Source of the DNA: CAYZMS01 sp964479625
GTDB taxonomy: Bacteria > Bacteroidota > Bacteroidia > Chitinophagales > Saprospiraceae
Direction of reading: 5' to 3'
Assembly: GCA_964479625.1 (NCBI GenBank)
Contig: CAYZMS010000020.1
Location: 1-64,000, forward strand
Length of the DNA stretch: 64,000 bases
The position numbers and the translations under genes are program-made. Each line of letters begins with the position of its first letter. Positions within the stretch are counted from its first letter, which is position 1. The notes below the pieces were generated by a model. The model was given only the letters and a program-made list of their open reading frames with translations. It did not search any database and was not told where the DNA came from. Shown here one piece after another: positions 50,614-60,390 of the stretch.

Positions 50614-53448
50614 ATGCTCAAATTGCCCCTCTTTCCAGTTATAATATTCTCTTTTCTCCCCTCCCTACTCAAGGGACAAGTCCTTACTACAGAGCCCTTT
50701 TTCCCGAACAGGGACGAAGCAGTTACCATTTTTTTTGATGCCACCCAAGGTAACGAGGGCTTGGCCGATTGTGATTGCGACGTCTATTTACACACAGGAG
50801 TATTGACCACCGAAAGCCAAAATAATAGTGATTGGAAGAACGTCCAAACTCAATGGGGAGTTGCCAACCCGGCCTGGCGCCTTGACCCTGTTCCCGGTGA
50901 GCCCAACTTATATCGGTATGAAATTTCCCCTTCCATTGAGGAATATTATGATCTATCACCAGACCAGGAAGTGACTGCTCTTGCTTTTGTTTTTCGAAGT
51001 GCTAGCGGGTCACTGGAAGGAAAAGATGTAAACGGTCAGGATATTATTTACGAGGTGGTCGACCCCAACGCACCTTTCGAAGGAAATCTGTTTAGTCCAG
51101 CTTCAAGAGTGAATATCCTACCTGTAGGAGCAGAATTCACTATTCAGGCAGCCTTTTCACGAACCAGTCGGCTGGAATTGTTAGACAATGGGCAAAAGAT
51201 ACTGGACAAAGAGGGGAAATCGATTGATATTTCCTTTTTGACCAAGCAAGGGGAAGAACGGGAGTTTGAATTGCGGGCCACTTCAAAAGGAGAGACGATC
51301 GTCTTTAATTTTTCCTATGTGGTGGCGGATGAGCGCCCATTAAAAGACCCTCCGGCCGGGGCACAGGCAGGGATTACCCTTTTGGGAGATACAGCCATGC
51401 GCGTAATGCTGCATGCACCTGGTAAAAATCTGGGATATGTGATCGGGAATATGAATAACTGGCAGCTTAATGAAAACTACCGCCTCAACCAAAGCCTTGA
51501 CAGTGCCTTTTTTTGGCTGGAAATGCCTATGCTGGAAGGTGATGATGGTGTCCTTTTCCAGTATCTGATGGATGAGGCCCCTCCCATTCCAGACCCTTTC
51601 AGCGAACTATGCCTGGATGATTTTCACGACCAGTTTATTGACGTAAATACCTTTTCGAATATACCGAAGTATCCCTCCGCGTTTACACAGGGATACGTAA
51701 GCTGGGTACGCAACAATGTTGAACCTTATAATTGGCAGGTAGCATCTTTTGTTTCACCACCGGAAGAAGAATTGGTGATCTATGAGTTGTTGGTCAGAGA
51801 TTTTACAGCGGCACAGAATTACCAAACCCTGATCGATACCCTGGACTACCTGGAACGGCTTGGGGTAAATGCCATTGAATTAATGCCGCCCCATGAATTT
51901 GAGGGAAATATAAGTTGGGGATATAACCCCGCATTGCATTTCGGATTGGATAAATACTATGGTACTCCCGAAGCTTTCAAAGCCTTCGTGGATGCCTGTC
52001 ATATTCGAGGAATAGCCGTACTGATAGACGTTGTTTTTAATCATGCCTTCAGTCAAAGTCCCCTTTGTCAGTTATTCTGGGATGAGGCCAATTTCCGGCC
52101 TGCACCAGATAACCCCTGGTTGAACGTTACGCCTCGCCACCCCTTTAATGTCGGATATGATTTTGACCACTCCAGTGAGGGGACCAGAATGTTTGTCGAT
52201 AGAGTACTGACCCATTGGTTGACAGAGTACCGTGTAGATGGTTTTCGTTTCGACCTTTCTAAGGGATTTACCCAAAAGTTTAGCCAGGACGATTCTCAAT
52301 TCCGATTGTATGATACCGATCGCATTGGATACATTAAGCATTACGGGGATGTTTGCTGGGAAAACAACCCCAATGCAGTGTTGATCCTGGAACACTTTGC
52401 CGAGAACCGGGAAAACGAGGAACTCGCTGAATATGGCTTTCTTCATTGGGCCGGGAGCGGTCCTCACAATGATTTCCTGGAAGCCGCCATGGGCTATGCT
52501 TCTGATTTCAGCGACGCGTACTATGGTAACAGGGGGTGGGAAGTACCTAACCTGATCACCTATATCGAAAGCCATGACGAGGAGCGGATGCTTTATAAAC
52601 TCCAGCAATTTGGAAATCAGGGACCGGAACACAACACCCGCGATTTAAGAACCGCTTTGGACCGGGCCGAATTAGCCAATGTTTTTTTCTACAGCATTCC
52701 TGGGCCAAAAATGCTTTGGCAATTTGGAGAGTTGGGTTATGATTTTTCGATTAATTATTGTCCCGACAGCAGCATTAACGACGGGTGCCGGACGGACCTT
52801 AAGCCGGTGCGCTGGGATTATTACCAGGATCAGGACCGCCGCGATCTTTATGAGATTACCAGGGCCATGATCTGGTTGAAAACCTGCTACGATGTTTTTA
52901 ATACCCGAGACCTGAGGTTGTCCGTTTCTGACGACGACAGAAAAAAAATATTCCTTTTTCACGATTCAGTCGATGTGGTAGTGCACGGCATTTTCAATGT
53001 TGAGTCAACTATTATGAGGGAGCCTTTCCCTTATGCCGGCACCTGGTATGATTTTTTTTCCGGGGATAGTTTGAATGTAACCAATCCCAATGCTCCTTTG
53101 GCTTACGAACCTGGCGAGTATCATTTGTATTCCAGTGTGCGGCTGGAGGAGCCCCCAGGGGGCATTGTCACCCGAACCCTCGACCTGCAGCAGGCAGACC
53201 TGGGGTTCACAGCTTTCCCTTCGCCTACCCTCGGCCCACTAACGATCGCGTTTCAGCTGGAAGTGGGAGCTGACACCCATTTGGAAGTATTCGATCAACA
53301 GGGAAGATCTATCAAAGAAATGCAATTGGGTTATTTGCCGACCGGGAGTTATCAACAATTTGTTGAACTACCCCTTGAGACTGGCGTATACTTCCTCCGA
53401 TTGGTTTCCGGATACCAATGGGCTAGGACCAGTCTGGTTAAGTTATGA
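50614..53448 (+). CDS. Secreted GH13 alpha-amylase family protein with type IX sorting domain
   Basis: 944 residues. Signal peptide (about 1-22), an N-terminal region of about 370 with beta domains (CBM-like; a NMNNWQLNENY motif resembles CBM48), then the GH13 barrel: a region I-like DVVFNHA, nucleophile Asp in DGFRFDLSKG, acid/base Glu in LILEHFAEN and ESHDEER. The C-terminus is a type A sorting domain (AFPSPTLGPLTIAFQ, then GVYFLRLVSG). It should degrade alpha-glucan outside the cell after type IX secretion. Confidence 0.9.
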   Translation: MLKLPLFPVIIFSFLPSLLKGQVLTTEPFFPNRDEAVTIFFDATQGNEGLADCDCDVYLHTGVLTTESQNNSDWKNVQTQWGVANPAWRLDPVPGEPNLYRYEISPSIEEYYDLSPDQEVTALAFVFRSASGSLEGKDVNGQDIIYEVVDPNAPFEGNLFSPASRVNILPVGAEFTIQAAFSRTSRLELLDNGQKILDKEGKSIDISFLTKQGEEREFELRATSKGETIVFNFSYVVADERPLKDPPAGAQAGITLLGDTAMRVMLHAPGKNLGYVIGNMNNWQLNENYRLNQSLDSAFFWLEMPMLEGDDGVLFQYLMDEAPPIPDPFSELCLDDFHDQFIDVNTFSNIPKYPSAFTQGYVSWVRNNVEPYNWQVASFVSPPEEELVIYELLVRDFTAAQNYQTLIDTLDYLERLGVNAIELMPPHEFEGNISWGYNPALHFGLDKYYGTPEAFKAFVDACHIRGIAVLIDVVFNHAFSQSPLCQLFWDEANFRPAPDNPWLNVTPRHPFNVGYDFDHSSEGTRMFVDRVLTHWLTEYRVDGFRFDLSKGFTQKFSQDDSQFRLYDTDRIGYIKHYGDVCWENNPNAVLILEHFAENRENEELAEYGFLHWAGSGPHNDFLEAAMGYASDFSDAYYGNRGWEVPNLITYIESHDEERMLYKLQQFGNQGPEHNTRDLRTALDRAELANVFFYSIPGPKMLWQFGELGYDFSINYCPDSSINDGCRTDLKPVRWDYYQDQDRRDLYEITRAMIWLKTCYDVFNTRDLRLSVSDDDRKKIFLFHDSVDVVVHGIFNVESTIMREPFPYAGTWYDFFSGDSLNVTNPNAPLAYEPGEYHLYSSVRLEEPPGGIVTRTLDLQQADLGFTAFPSPTLGPLTIAFQLEVGADTHLEVFDQQGRSIKEMQLGYLPTGSYQQFVELPLETGVYFLRLVSGYQWARTSLVKL

Positions 53449-53480
53449 GTTTTAGAGTACCCAAAACCCATAACCCAAAG

Positions 53481-54875
53481 CTACTTTAGTCCCCCCGTCA
53501 TTTCCTCTGGCTTAACCCATTCGTCGAATTGCTCGGCAGTAAGGTAGCCAAGGGAAATGGCGGCTTCCTTGAGCGTGGTTCCCTCGGCGTAGGCCTTTTT
53601 TGCAATGGAAGCAGCCTTGTCATAGCCGATCCTGGGGTTAAGAGCAGTGACCAGCATAAGGGAATTATTCAGGTGTTCGGTAATGCGTTTACGGTTGGGT
53701 TCGATACCGATGGCACAATTAGTATTAAAGCTTTGGCAGGCGTCGCCTATCAATTGGGCTGACATCAGGAAATTGAAGATCATCATCGGTTTAAAGACAT
53801 TCAATTCGAAATGGCCGGTCATGCCGCCTATGTTAATGGCCACATCGTTACCCACAACCTGAGCCATGGCCATGGTGAGGGCTTCTGCCTGAGTGGGATT
53901 GACCTTGCCAGGCATAATGGAGGAACCAGGTTCATTAGCTGGTATCAGTATTTCGCCAATACCGGAACGGGGGCCGGAGGCAAGCATCCGGATATCATTC
54001 CCAATTTTCATCAGGGAAACCGCAACGGTTTTCAGGGTACCATGTGCTTCCACAATGGCGTCATGAGCGGCCAGGGCTTCGAATTTATTCTCTGCCGTCC
54101 GGAATGGATGGCCACTCAATTCGGCGATATATTTCGCCACTTTTTCTGCATAATTGGGGGGTGTATTCAAACCGGTGCCTACCGCGGTGCCACCTAGTGC
54201 GAGTTCAGCAAGGTGGTCCAGGCTGTTCCGGATCGCTTTCAGGCCGTGGTCCAATTGGGAAACATAGCCAGAAAATTCCTGGCCAAGGGTCAGGGGAGTA
54301 GCATCCATGAAGTGGGTACGGCCGATCTTGACTACCTCCATGTAGGCATCTGACTTTTCTTTTAAAGTGTTGCGGAGCGCTTCAATACCAGGGATGGTTA
54401 CACGGATCAATTTTTCATAGGCTGCTATATGCATAGCAGTTGGGAAAGTATCGTTGGAAGATTGTGACTTATTCACGTCATCATTGGGGTGCAGGGCCTT
54501 TTGCTCGTCCTCCAGTTTGCCCCCTTGTAGTACATGTGCTCGATTTGCGATGACCTCGTTAGCATTCATGTTGGATTGAGTTCCTGAGCCCGTTTGCCAG
54601 ACGACCAAGGGAAATTGATCATCCAGTTTCCCGGCCAGGATCTCATCACAGACTTTGGCAATCAGTTCTGCTTTTTCAGCTGATAAGACCCCGGCGTCCC
54701 GGTTGGTAAGGGCGGCTGCTTTTTTTAGAACCGCAAAGGCTCGAATGATCTCGATGGGCATTTTCTGGCCTCCAATCTTAAAATTTTCGGAAGAGCGTTG
54801 CGTTTGGGCTGCCCAGTATTTGTCGGCGGGTACATCAATGAAACCGATACTGTCCTTTTCTTTCCTATAGCTCAT
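53481..54875 (-). CDS. fumC: Class II fumarate hydratase
   Basis: 464 residues. Class II signature GSSIMPGKVNPTQ with the catalytic Ser/Lys, TGSGTQSNMN, the LNPRIGYDKAA stretch and the fumarase C C-terminal domain. It interconverts fumarate and malate in the TCA cycle. No iron-sulfur cluster. Monocistronic, divergent from the SOD gene. Confidence 0.95.
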   Translation of the reverse strand: MSYRKEKDSIGFIDVPADKYWAAQTQRSSENFKIGGQKMPIEIIRAFAVLKKAAALTNRDAGVLSAEKAELIAKVCDEILAGKLDDQFPLVVWQTGSGTQSNMNANEVIANRAHVLQGGKLEDEQKALHPNDDVNKSQSSNDTFPTAMHIAAYEKLIRVTIPGIEALRNTLKEKSDAYMEVVKIGRTHFMDATPLTLGQEFSGYVSQLDHGLKAIRNSLDHLAELALGGTAVGTGLNTPPNYAEKVAKYIAELSGHPFRTAENKFEALAAHDAIVEAHGTLKTVAVSLMKIGNDIRMLASGPRSGIGEILIPANEPGSSIMPGKVNPTQAEALTMAMAQVVGNDVAINIGGMTGHFELNVFKPMMIFNFLMSAQLIGDACQSFNTNCAIGIEPNRKRITEHLNNSLMLVTALNPRIGYDKAASIAKKAYAEGTTLKEAAISLGYLTAEQFDEWVKPEEMTGGLK

Positions 54876-55238
54876 GGAGGTTGATTTTGAGTTGGTAGAA
54901 TGGTATTAATAGGGCGAAATTAATAAATTGGGCAGGAACCTAAGAAGAAAACTATGCTGGTAGGGGGAGCTTACCTTTTCATGTATTCCCGGCATATCCC
55001 TTCCTTGATCTCAAAAAAGGAATGCATCCTTCAAATTTCAGGTAATGGGGCATTATTTGCCCGACCTTTATCTTAAATAGGGCATTTTTAAGCAGCCATA
55101 AATACAATGCAAACAAAAAAATTACATCTTAGTAAAAACAGCACTTTGAATTGCTGTTTCTGAGTAAACAAATCAAAAAGGCAGACGTTCTACAAATACT
55201 TGATTAATCAATTAGTAACATCTAAAACAAAAATTACT
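54876..55238. other. Intergenic region between fumC and SOD, 363 nt
   Basis: Divergent spacer. A hairpin AAACAGCA/TGCTGTTT (55136-55143, 55152-55159) lies 80 nt before the SOD start, and a small GGGCA/TGCCC hairpin lies near 55048-55062. No -7 consensus is clear. An in-frame ATG at 55200 is less likely than 55239. Confidence 0.4.
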
Positions 55239-55847
55239 ATGGCATTCCAACTTCCCGATTTATCTTATGCGTACGACGCACTGGAGCCACATATTGATGC
55301 ACGGACCATGGAAATTCACCATGGCAAACACCACGCGGGATACACTTCAAAATTGAATGCTGCTATTGAAGGGACGGATCTGGACGGTAAGTCCATTGAG
55401 GATATTTTGAGCAATATTTCCAATTACTCTTCTGGTGTTCGGAATAATGGCGGTGGATACTACAACCACAGCCTGTTCTGGACAGTCATATCGCCAGACG
55501 GTGGCGACAATCCCAGCGGTGACCTGGCAAGTGCCATTAATGATGCTTTTGGTTCATTCGATGGGTTCAAAGAAGCGTTCTCCAACGCTGCGGCGACCCG
55601 TTTTGGCTCAGGCTGGGCCTGGTTGTGTGTCAATACCAATGGAAAATTATTCGTCACCTCTTCCCCAAACCAGGACAACCCTTTAATGGACCTTGCTGAA
55701 GAAAAAGGCACTCCCATCCTCGGCTTGGATGTATGGGAACATGCTTATTACCTTAATTATCAAAACCGGCGGCCCGATTATATCGCCGCATTTTTCAATG
55801 TGATCAATTGGGCTGAGGTTGCCAAGCGTTACGAAGCAGCGAAATAA
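55239..55847 (+). CDS. Superoxide dismutase, Fe/Mn family
   Basis: 202 residues from the ATG at 55239; the frame opens at 55200 but the family form starts MAFQLPDLSYAYDAL. Metal ligands: H28-type in EIHHGKHHAGY, His near 78 in NHSLFW, DVWEHAYY. The NQDNP segment (Gln near 150) resembles the Mn type, while RFGSGWAWL has features of both, so the metal is uncertain. Cytoplasmic (no signal peptide). A strong terminator follows. Confidence 0.93.
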   Translation: MAFQLPDLSYAYDALEPHIDARTMEIHHGKHHAGYTSKLNAAIEGTDLDGKSIEDILSNISNYSSGVRNNGGGYYNHSLFWTVISPDGGDNPSGDLASAINDAFGSFDGFKEAFSNAAATRFGSGWAWLCVNTNGKLFVTSSPNQDNPLMDLAEEKGTPILGLDVWEHAYYLNYQNRRPDYIAAFFNVINWAEVAKRYEAAK

Positions 55848-55869
55848 CTGTAACTCATACCCAACCATT

Positions 55870-55902
55870 AAAAAAGGCGCTTTCAAAGGAAGCGCCTTTT
55901 TT
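55870..55902 (+). terminator. Terminator of the SOD gene
   Basis: AAAAAAGGCGCTT paired with AAGCGCCTTTTTT across a short loop; bidirectional in form. It also serves the convergent ftsK gene end (55951). Confidence 0.88.
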
Positions 55903-55950
55903 AATGGTCATCGAAAAACAAACTTGCTTTTTTGTCAGCCCAATGAAAAC

Positions 55951-58449
55951 TTACTCCTTCGCTTTTAACTCCTGCAGGTAACGCTCCAACTCCATCTCAT
56001 CATAAATCAAGACTTCTCGCGCTTTACTACCTTCACTAGGACCAACGATGCCCATGGCTTCCAATTGGTCCATAATCCGGCCGGCCCGGTTATAACCAAG
56101 CTTCAGACGACGTTGCAGCATGGATGTAGATCCATGTTGGTTTTGGACTACCATGCGGGCCGCATCTTCGAAAGCTGAATCCAGGTCGGCATAGGTGAGT
56201 CCCTCGGTACCGGGGATCTCATCCTCCCCATGGAATTCGGGCAGGAAGTGGGGTTCGGGATACCCTTTTTGCTGGCTGATAAAATCGATAACCCGTTCTA
56301 CCTCCGGGGTGTCCACGAAGGCTCCCTGAATACGAACCACCTCTCCGCCTACGGAAAGCAGCATATCACCGCGGCCGATCAGTTGGTCTGCACCGCCGGC
56401 ATCCAGGATAGTACGCGAATCGACCTTTGCGGTAACTTTAAAGCCGATTCTTGCGGGGAAGTTAGCTTTTATCACCCCCGTAATGATATTGACCGAAGGA
56501 CGTTGAGTAGCGATGATCAGGTGAATCCCCACTGCCCTGGCCAGTTGAGCCAGTCGACCTATTGGCATTTCGACCTCCTTGCCGGCGGTCATGATCAGGT
56601 CCGCAAATTCGTCTATGATTAAAACAATAAAGGGAATAAATTTGTGGCCCTTCAACGGGTTCAAGCGTCTTTTGACAAATTTTTCGTTGTATTCCTTCAG
56701 GTTTCTGGCAGAGGCTTTTTTAAGCAGATCATACCGATTATCCATTTCGATACACAGAGAATTAAGAACGTGGATAACCTTGTTGGTATCGGTGATGATG
56801 GGTTCCTCTTGATTGGGCATACAAGCCAGGAAATGGTGCTCTAGTTTACTATAGGGAAATAATTCAACCTTTTTGGGGTCGATCAAAACGATCTTAAGCT
56901 GAGAAGGATGTTTTTTGAAAAGTAGGGACATCAAAATGGCATTGATGCCCACCGATTTACCCTGGCCGGTAGCCCCGGCAACCAATAAGTGGGGCATTTT
57001 GGCAAGGTCTGCAACAAACACTTCATTCGAAATGGTTTTCCCCAGTACAATGGGCAAGTCCATTTTTGCCTTTTTGAACTTCTCCGAAAGCAAGACCTCC
57101 TTCATCGAAACGATCTGTTTCTTTTTATTCGGCACTTCAATACCGATGGTACCCTTTCCGGGGATGGGGGCAATGATACGAATTCCCAGTGCGGCAAGGC
57201 TAAGGGCGATATCGTCCTCCAGGTTTTTGATCTTTGAAATGCGCACACCAGGAGCTGGTACAATCTCGTATAAGGTAACTGTAGGGCCGATGGTAGCCCT
57301 AATCTTGGTGATCTCGATCTTGTAGTTTAGCAGGGTCTCGATGATCTGGTCTTTATTGGCTTCCAGTTCCTCGCGGTCGATTTCCACTTTTTGATCGGAA
57401 TAATCTTCGAGCAAAGAAGTAACGGGAAATTCAAAGGAAGCCAGTTCGAGAGTAGGATCATAGGGCTCAGAGTGGTCTTCAGCGCTTGCTCGCAAGGCGC
57501 TAAGGTTGGGGGCCGCATCGGGGCGTCCTTCAGCTCCTCCATCGGCCTTGTTCACTTCAATTTCCAGTTCTCCTTCACCAGGGGCAAGTGGGTTGGCCTT
57601 TCGGGCTTCCAGTTTGTCAATTAATTCGAAAGCCAGTTGTTCATTTTTATCCCCGAATTTGGGTTGTTTTTCAAGGTCCAGATCGGAAAGGTCTGGTTTC
57701 CCGGAATTCAGTGCAGGAGGAGCTTCCCCTTCTTTCGCAAGCTTGCTTTTACTTCGGGGGCGCAGGGGCAGATCCTCTTCACCAGCTTTAGAAAGGGGTT
57801 TTCGCTTGGGAGATAGCCCAAGACCACGGTGGAGAGCATCGCGGGATTCTTCGACCACCATGGAAGGGGTGAGCTCCCGGAAATTAGGATTGAACAGCCA
57901 AACCAACATAGCAATGCCGACGAAAACGATTAACAGGACCAAACCCACAGGGCCTACAAACTTGTATAACCAATCCGTTATGTATTCCCCTATGGCGCCG
58001 CCCCAGGGGAAATTGGCATTTCCTGCAAATAATTCGAAAATGATAGACAGGACCACCATCAGTAATAGCCCATATCGGACACTGCGGATATACCTTTGTA
58101 CCGGCGATCGCCGGATAAGGGCAGTCCCTACGATCCCACATAAAAAAACCAGGATAAAACTGGGCAAGCCAAAACCGTAGTAAAAAAAGAAGTTCGATAC
58201 AATAGCACCCAACCGACCTAACCAGTTAGCCATTTGTACTTGCCCCTGCCACAATAATTCCCAGGAAAAGCGAAGTACGCGGTCCTGATCGATCTGCCAG
58301 GTAAACAAATAGGATATAAAAGCAACCAACAGGTACAGCCCTGTGAATAAAAGCAACAGTCCGAGCAATTTGGGAACGCGCTCATCTTTTAAGCCCCTCC
58401 CAAGGGAGAATTGTCCGCCTTTTTTCTTTTTTCGCTTCTTCGCTGCCAT
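55951..58449 (-). CDS. ftsK: DNA translocase FtsK
   Basis: 832 residues. Four to five N-terminal membrane helices (to about 190), a low-complexity linker rich in Glu, Pro and Leu, then the motor with VAGATGQGKSVG (Walker A) and VLIIDEFADL (Walker B), and the C-terminal gamma (winged-helix) domain with LGYNRAGRIMDQLEAMGIVG. It segregates chromosome dimers at the septum. Length is in the normal range. Monocistronic. Confidence 0.95.
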   Translation of the reverse strand: MAAKKRKKKKGGQFSLGRGLKDERVPKLLGLLLLFTGLYLLVAFISYLFTWQIDQDRVLRFSWELLWQGQVQMANWLGRLGAIVSNFFFYYGFGLPSFILVFLCGIVGTALIRRSPVQRYIRSVRYGLLLMVVLSIIFELFAGNANFPWGGAIGEYITDWLYKFVGPVGLVLLIVFVGIAMLVWLFNPNFRELTPSMVVEESRDALHRGLGLSPKRKPLSKAGEEDLPLRPRSKSKLAKEGEAPPALNSGKPDLSDLDLEKQPKFGDKNEQLAFELIDKLEARKANPLAPGEGELEIEVNKADGGAEGRPDAAPNLSALRASAEDHSEPYDPTLELASFEFPVTSLLEDYSDQKVEIDREELEANKDQIIETLLNYKIEITKIRATIGPTVTLYEIVPAPGVRISKIKNLEDDIALSLAALGIRIIAPIPGKGTIGIEVPNKKKQIVSMKEVLLSEKFKKAKMDLPIVLGKTISNEVFVADLAKMPHLLVAGATGQGKSVGINAILMSLLFKKHPSQLKIVLIDPKKVELFPYSKLEHHFLACMPNQEEPIITDTNKVIHVLNSLCIEMDNRYDLLKKASARNLKEYNEKFVKRRLNPLKGHKFIPFIVLIIDEFADLIMTAGKEVEMPIGRLAQLARAVGIHLIIATQRPSVNIITGVIKANFPARIGFKVTAKVDSRTILDAGGADQLIGRGDMLLSVGGEVVRIQGAFVDTPEVERVIDFISQQKGYPEPHFLPEFHGEDEIPGTEGLTYADLDSAFEDAARMVVQNQHGSTSMLQRRLKLGYNRAGRIMDQLEAMGIVGPSEGSKAREVLIYDEMELERYLQELKAKE

Positions 58450-58654
58450 GTTACTGTTAACGTTAGAGGATAGCCGATCGGTTCTTCAGCTCGGAAATTT
58501 TACAGGAACCCAGGGACCTCTTCTTCAAAAATACTATAAATTGTTCGCTCAAGGTAAGGATAAAACAGAAAACGTATAAAGGAAACCTGAATAAATGGGC
58601 AGGTATTCATTAATTTGATGACAATCTTTTGTTTTGTCAGTAAAAACCAAACAC

Positions 58655-58915
58655 ATGCAAACTTCTGTAGAGATCAGTATGTATCCTCTTAAAAGGGAGT
58701 ATAAGCCTGCTATCGTTCAATTTATTCAACGACTACAGAGCTATGAGGAATTAGAAATCCGTGTAAATAGTATGAGCACCCGGATTTTTGGATCATATGA
58801 AGTAGTAATGGCCGCTTTGGTCAAAGAAATGCAGCCCAGTCTGGCTAGTCCGGAAGCCGTGAGCATGGTGCTAAAGATCATAAACAAAGACCTTCGGGGG
58901 GAGCCCGACCTGTAA
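58655..58915 (+). CDS. Thiamine-binding/YkoF-like small protein
   Basis: 86 residues from ATG 58655; a TTG at 58634 opens the frame earlier. A ferredoxin-like beta-alpha-beta pattern starts TSVEISMYPLK, then VNSMSTRIFGSYEVVMAALVKEM, the layout of the thiamine-binding/YkoF (DUF77) fold. It starts an operon with the PLP enzyme, 3 nt after its stop. Role unknown; it may bind a small thiazole- or pyrimidine-like molecule. Confidence 0.6.
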   Translation: MQTSVEISMYPLKREYKPAIVQFIQRLQSYEELEIRVNSMSTRIFGSYEVVMAALVKEMQPSLASPEAVSMVLKIINKDLRGEPDL

Positions 58916-58918
58916 GCT

Positions 58919-60115
58919 ATGGATGAATCAACAGTTGCCCATTATCGACGGGAAACGCCCGGCCTTTCTGAACAAATACATTTGAACAATGCCGGAGCGG
59001 CTCTGCCTCCGAAGCAGGTGGTTTCTGCTATGATAGAATACCTGGAAGAAGAAGCCCTGCTGGGAGGCTATGAAACGGCTGCTTTACATGCGGAAACCCT
59101 CGCTGGTTTTCATCATGCAGTAGGTGCTCTGATCGGTACCAAAAGCAGTAATATTGCCTGGGCAAACAGTGCTACCGATGCCTATTCGAGGGCGTTGAGC
59201 AGTATTCCTTTTCGAAAAGGGGACCTTATCCTGACCACGGAGAACGATTACGTCTCCAATCAGATCGCCTTCCTGCAATTATGCCGAGACAAGGAACTCG
59301 AACTACTCCGGGTTCCGGAAAGTGAGGCGGGAGGTCTGGATCTTGAAAAAACCCTTGATCTGATCCAAGGCCGACGACCGCGTCTGGTAGCCATCACTCA
59401 CATGCCTACAAGCTCTGGTCTGATCCAGGAAATTCAGGGTATCGGAGCCTTATGTCAAGAGATCGAAGGCTGCTTTTACTTGGTGGACGCCTGCCAAACA
59501 GCCGGACAATTAGCACTGGATATCAATGAAATCCAATGTGATTTCCTGAGTGCTACCTTTCGAAAATTTCTTCGAGGGCCCCGGGGTGCAGGTTTTCTAT
59601 TTGTCAGCGATCGCATTTTGGAAACGGGCTTAACGCCATTTTTTACCGATTTGCACAGTAGTGAATGGATATCCAATGACGACTTTAAACCGAAAGAGGA
59701 CGCCCGGCGATTTGAATTATGGGAACGCTCCTACGCCCTTGTCCGTGGAGCAACGGAGGCTGCCCTGTATGCACAGAATGTCCAGTTGCCGGAAATAGAG
59801 GCGCGGGTAAGGCGACTGGCACGGGAAATGCGCAAAGGGTTGGAAGAGATCCCTGGTATTAGAGTATTGGATACCGGTCGAAACTTGGGAGGGATCGTCA
59901 GTCTGCATATCTCCGGGATAAATAACCCAGATCGCCTTGTGGGATACCTTAGGGAATTGGGCCTCAATGGATCGCTCACTACGATTAGCTCCGCCCGCCT
60001 GGATTTTAATCGTAAAAAAGAGGAATGGGCCTACCGGCTTTCCCCTCATTATTACAATACAGAAGGAGAGATTTTCAGGGCCATTGAGATCCTGGATCGG
60101 ATCAGGATCGCCTAG
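58919..60115 (+). CDS. Class V aminotransferase-fold PLP enzyme (EgtE/cysteine-desulfurase-like)
   Basis: 398 residues, class V fold. Motifs: LNNAGAALPP near the N-terminus, a DACQTAGQLALD (PLP Asp) and the Schiff-base Lys in SATFRKFLRGPRGAGFL. The pattern RKFLRGPRG is typical of EgtE-like C-S lyases and related enzymes. It may cleave a sulfoxide or desulfurate a substrate. It is co-transcribed with the small thiamine-binding-like protein. Confidence 0.78.
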   Translation: MDESTVAHYRRETPGLSEQIHLNNAGAALPPKQVVSAMIEYLEEEALLGGYETAALHAETLAGFHHAVGALIGTKSSNIAWANSATDAYSRALSSIPFRKGDLILTTENDYVSNQIAFLQLCRDKELELLRVPESEAGGLDLEKTLDLIQGRRPRLVAITHMPTSSGLIQEIQGIGALCQEIEGCFYLVDACQTAGQLALDINEIQCDFLSATFRKFLRGPRGAGFLFVSDRILETGLTPFFTDLHSSEWISNDDFKPKEDARRFELWERSYALVRGATEAALYAQNVQLPEIEARVRRLAREMRKGLEEIPGIRVLDTGRNLGGIVSLHISGINNPDRLVGYLRELGLNGSLTTISSARLDFNRKKEEWAYRLSPHYYNTEGEIFRAIEILDRIRIA

Positions 60116-60258
60116 GAAAACAAAATGGGTGAAACCTGCCCAAGAGGTTTGCAAGACCTGAATTTTAGGCTTGCTGGCAAACAAAAATTGCTAATTCATA
60201 TCTGTATCTATAAGACTAACAGTTGTTTGAAGAGTTTTGCCAAAAGAAATCAAAAAAA

Positions 60259-60330
60259 AGTTTAAAAACTATTTGTTTTCAACAATTTTTTGTTTTAGAT
60301 TTATGGCATTGAAACAATTTCAAAATTGCC
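60259..60330. promoter_or_regulatory. Inverted repeats in the S24 repressor leader (candidate operators)
   Basis: Three inverted repeats: AGTTT-AA-AAACT (60259-60270), TTGTT-TTC-AACAA (60273-60285) and TTGAAA-CAA-TTTCAA (60309-60323). The third lies within the partly symmetric GGCA/TGCC flanks at 60305-60330. The last two centres are about 37 bp apart. They may be self-operators of the repressor at 60391. The region from 60116 has no other feature. Confidence 0.35.
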
Positions 60331-60390
60331 TAAGTCCCCTTTCTGTTATAATTAGGGTTAAGCGGGTAAAACATTTAACTTACTGACGAT

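Noticed and set aside
52072..52632. 186-codon frame opposite the GH13 gene
   Set aside because: Antisense shadow of a conserved catalytic barrel; no motif of its own.
57506..58180. 224-codon frame opposite ftsK
   Set aside because: Serine-rich shadow of the ftsK linker region; no independent feature.
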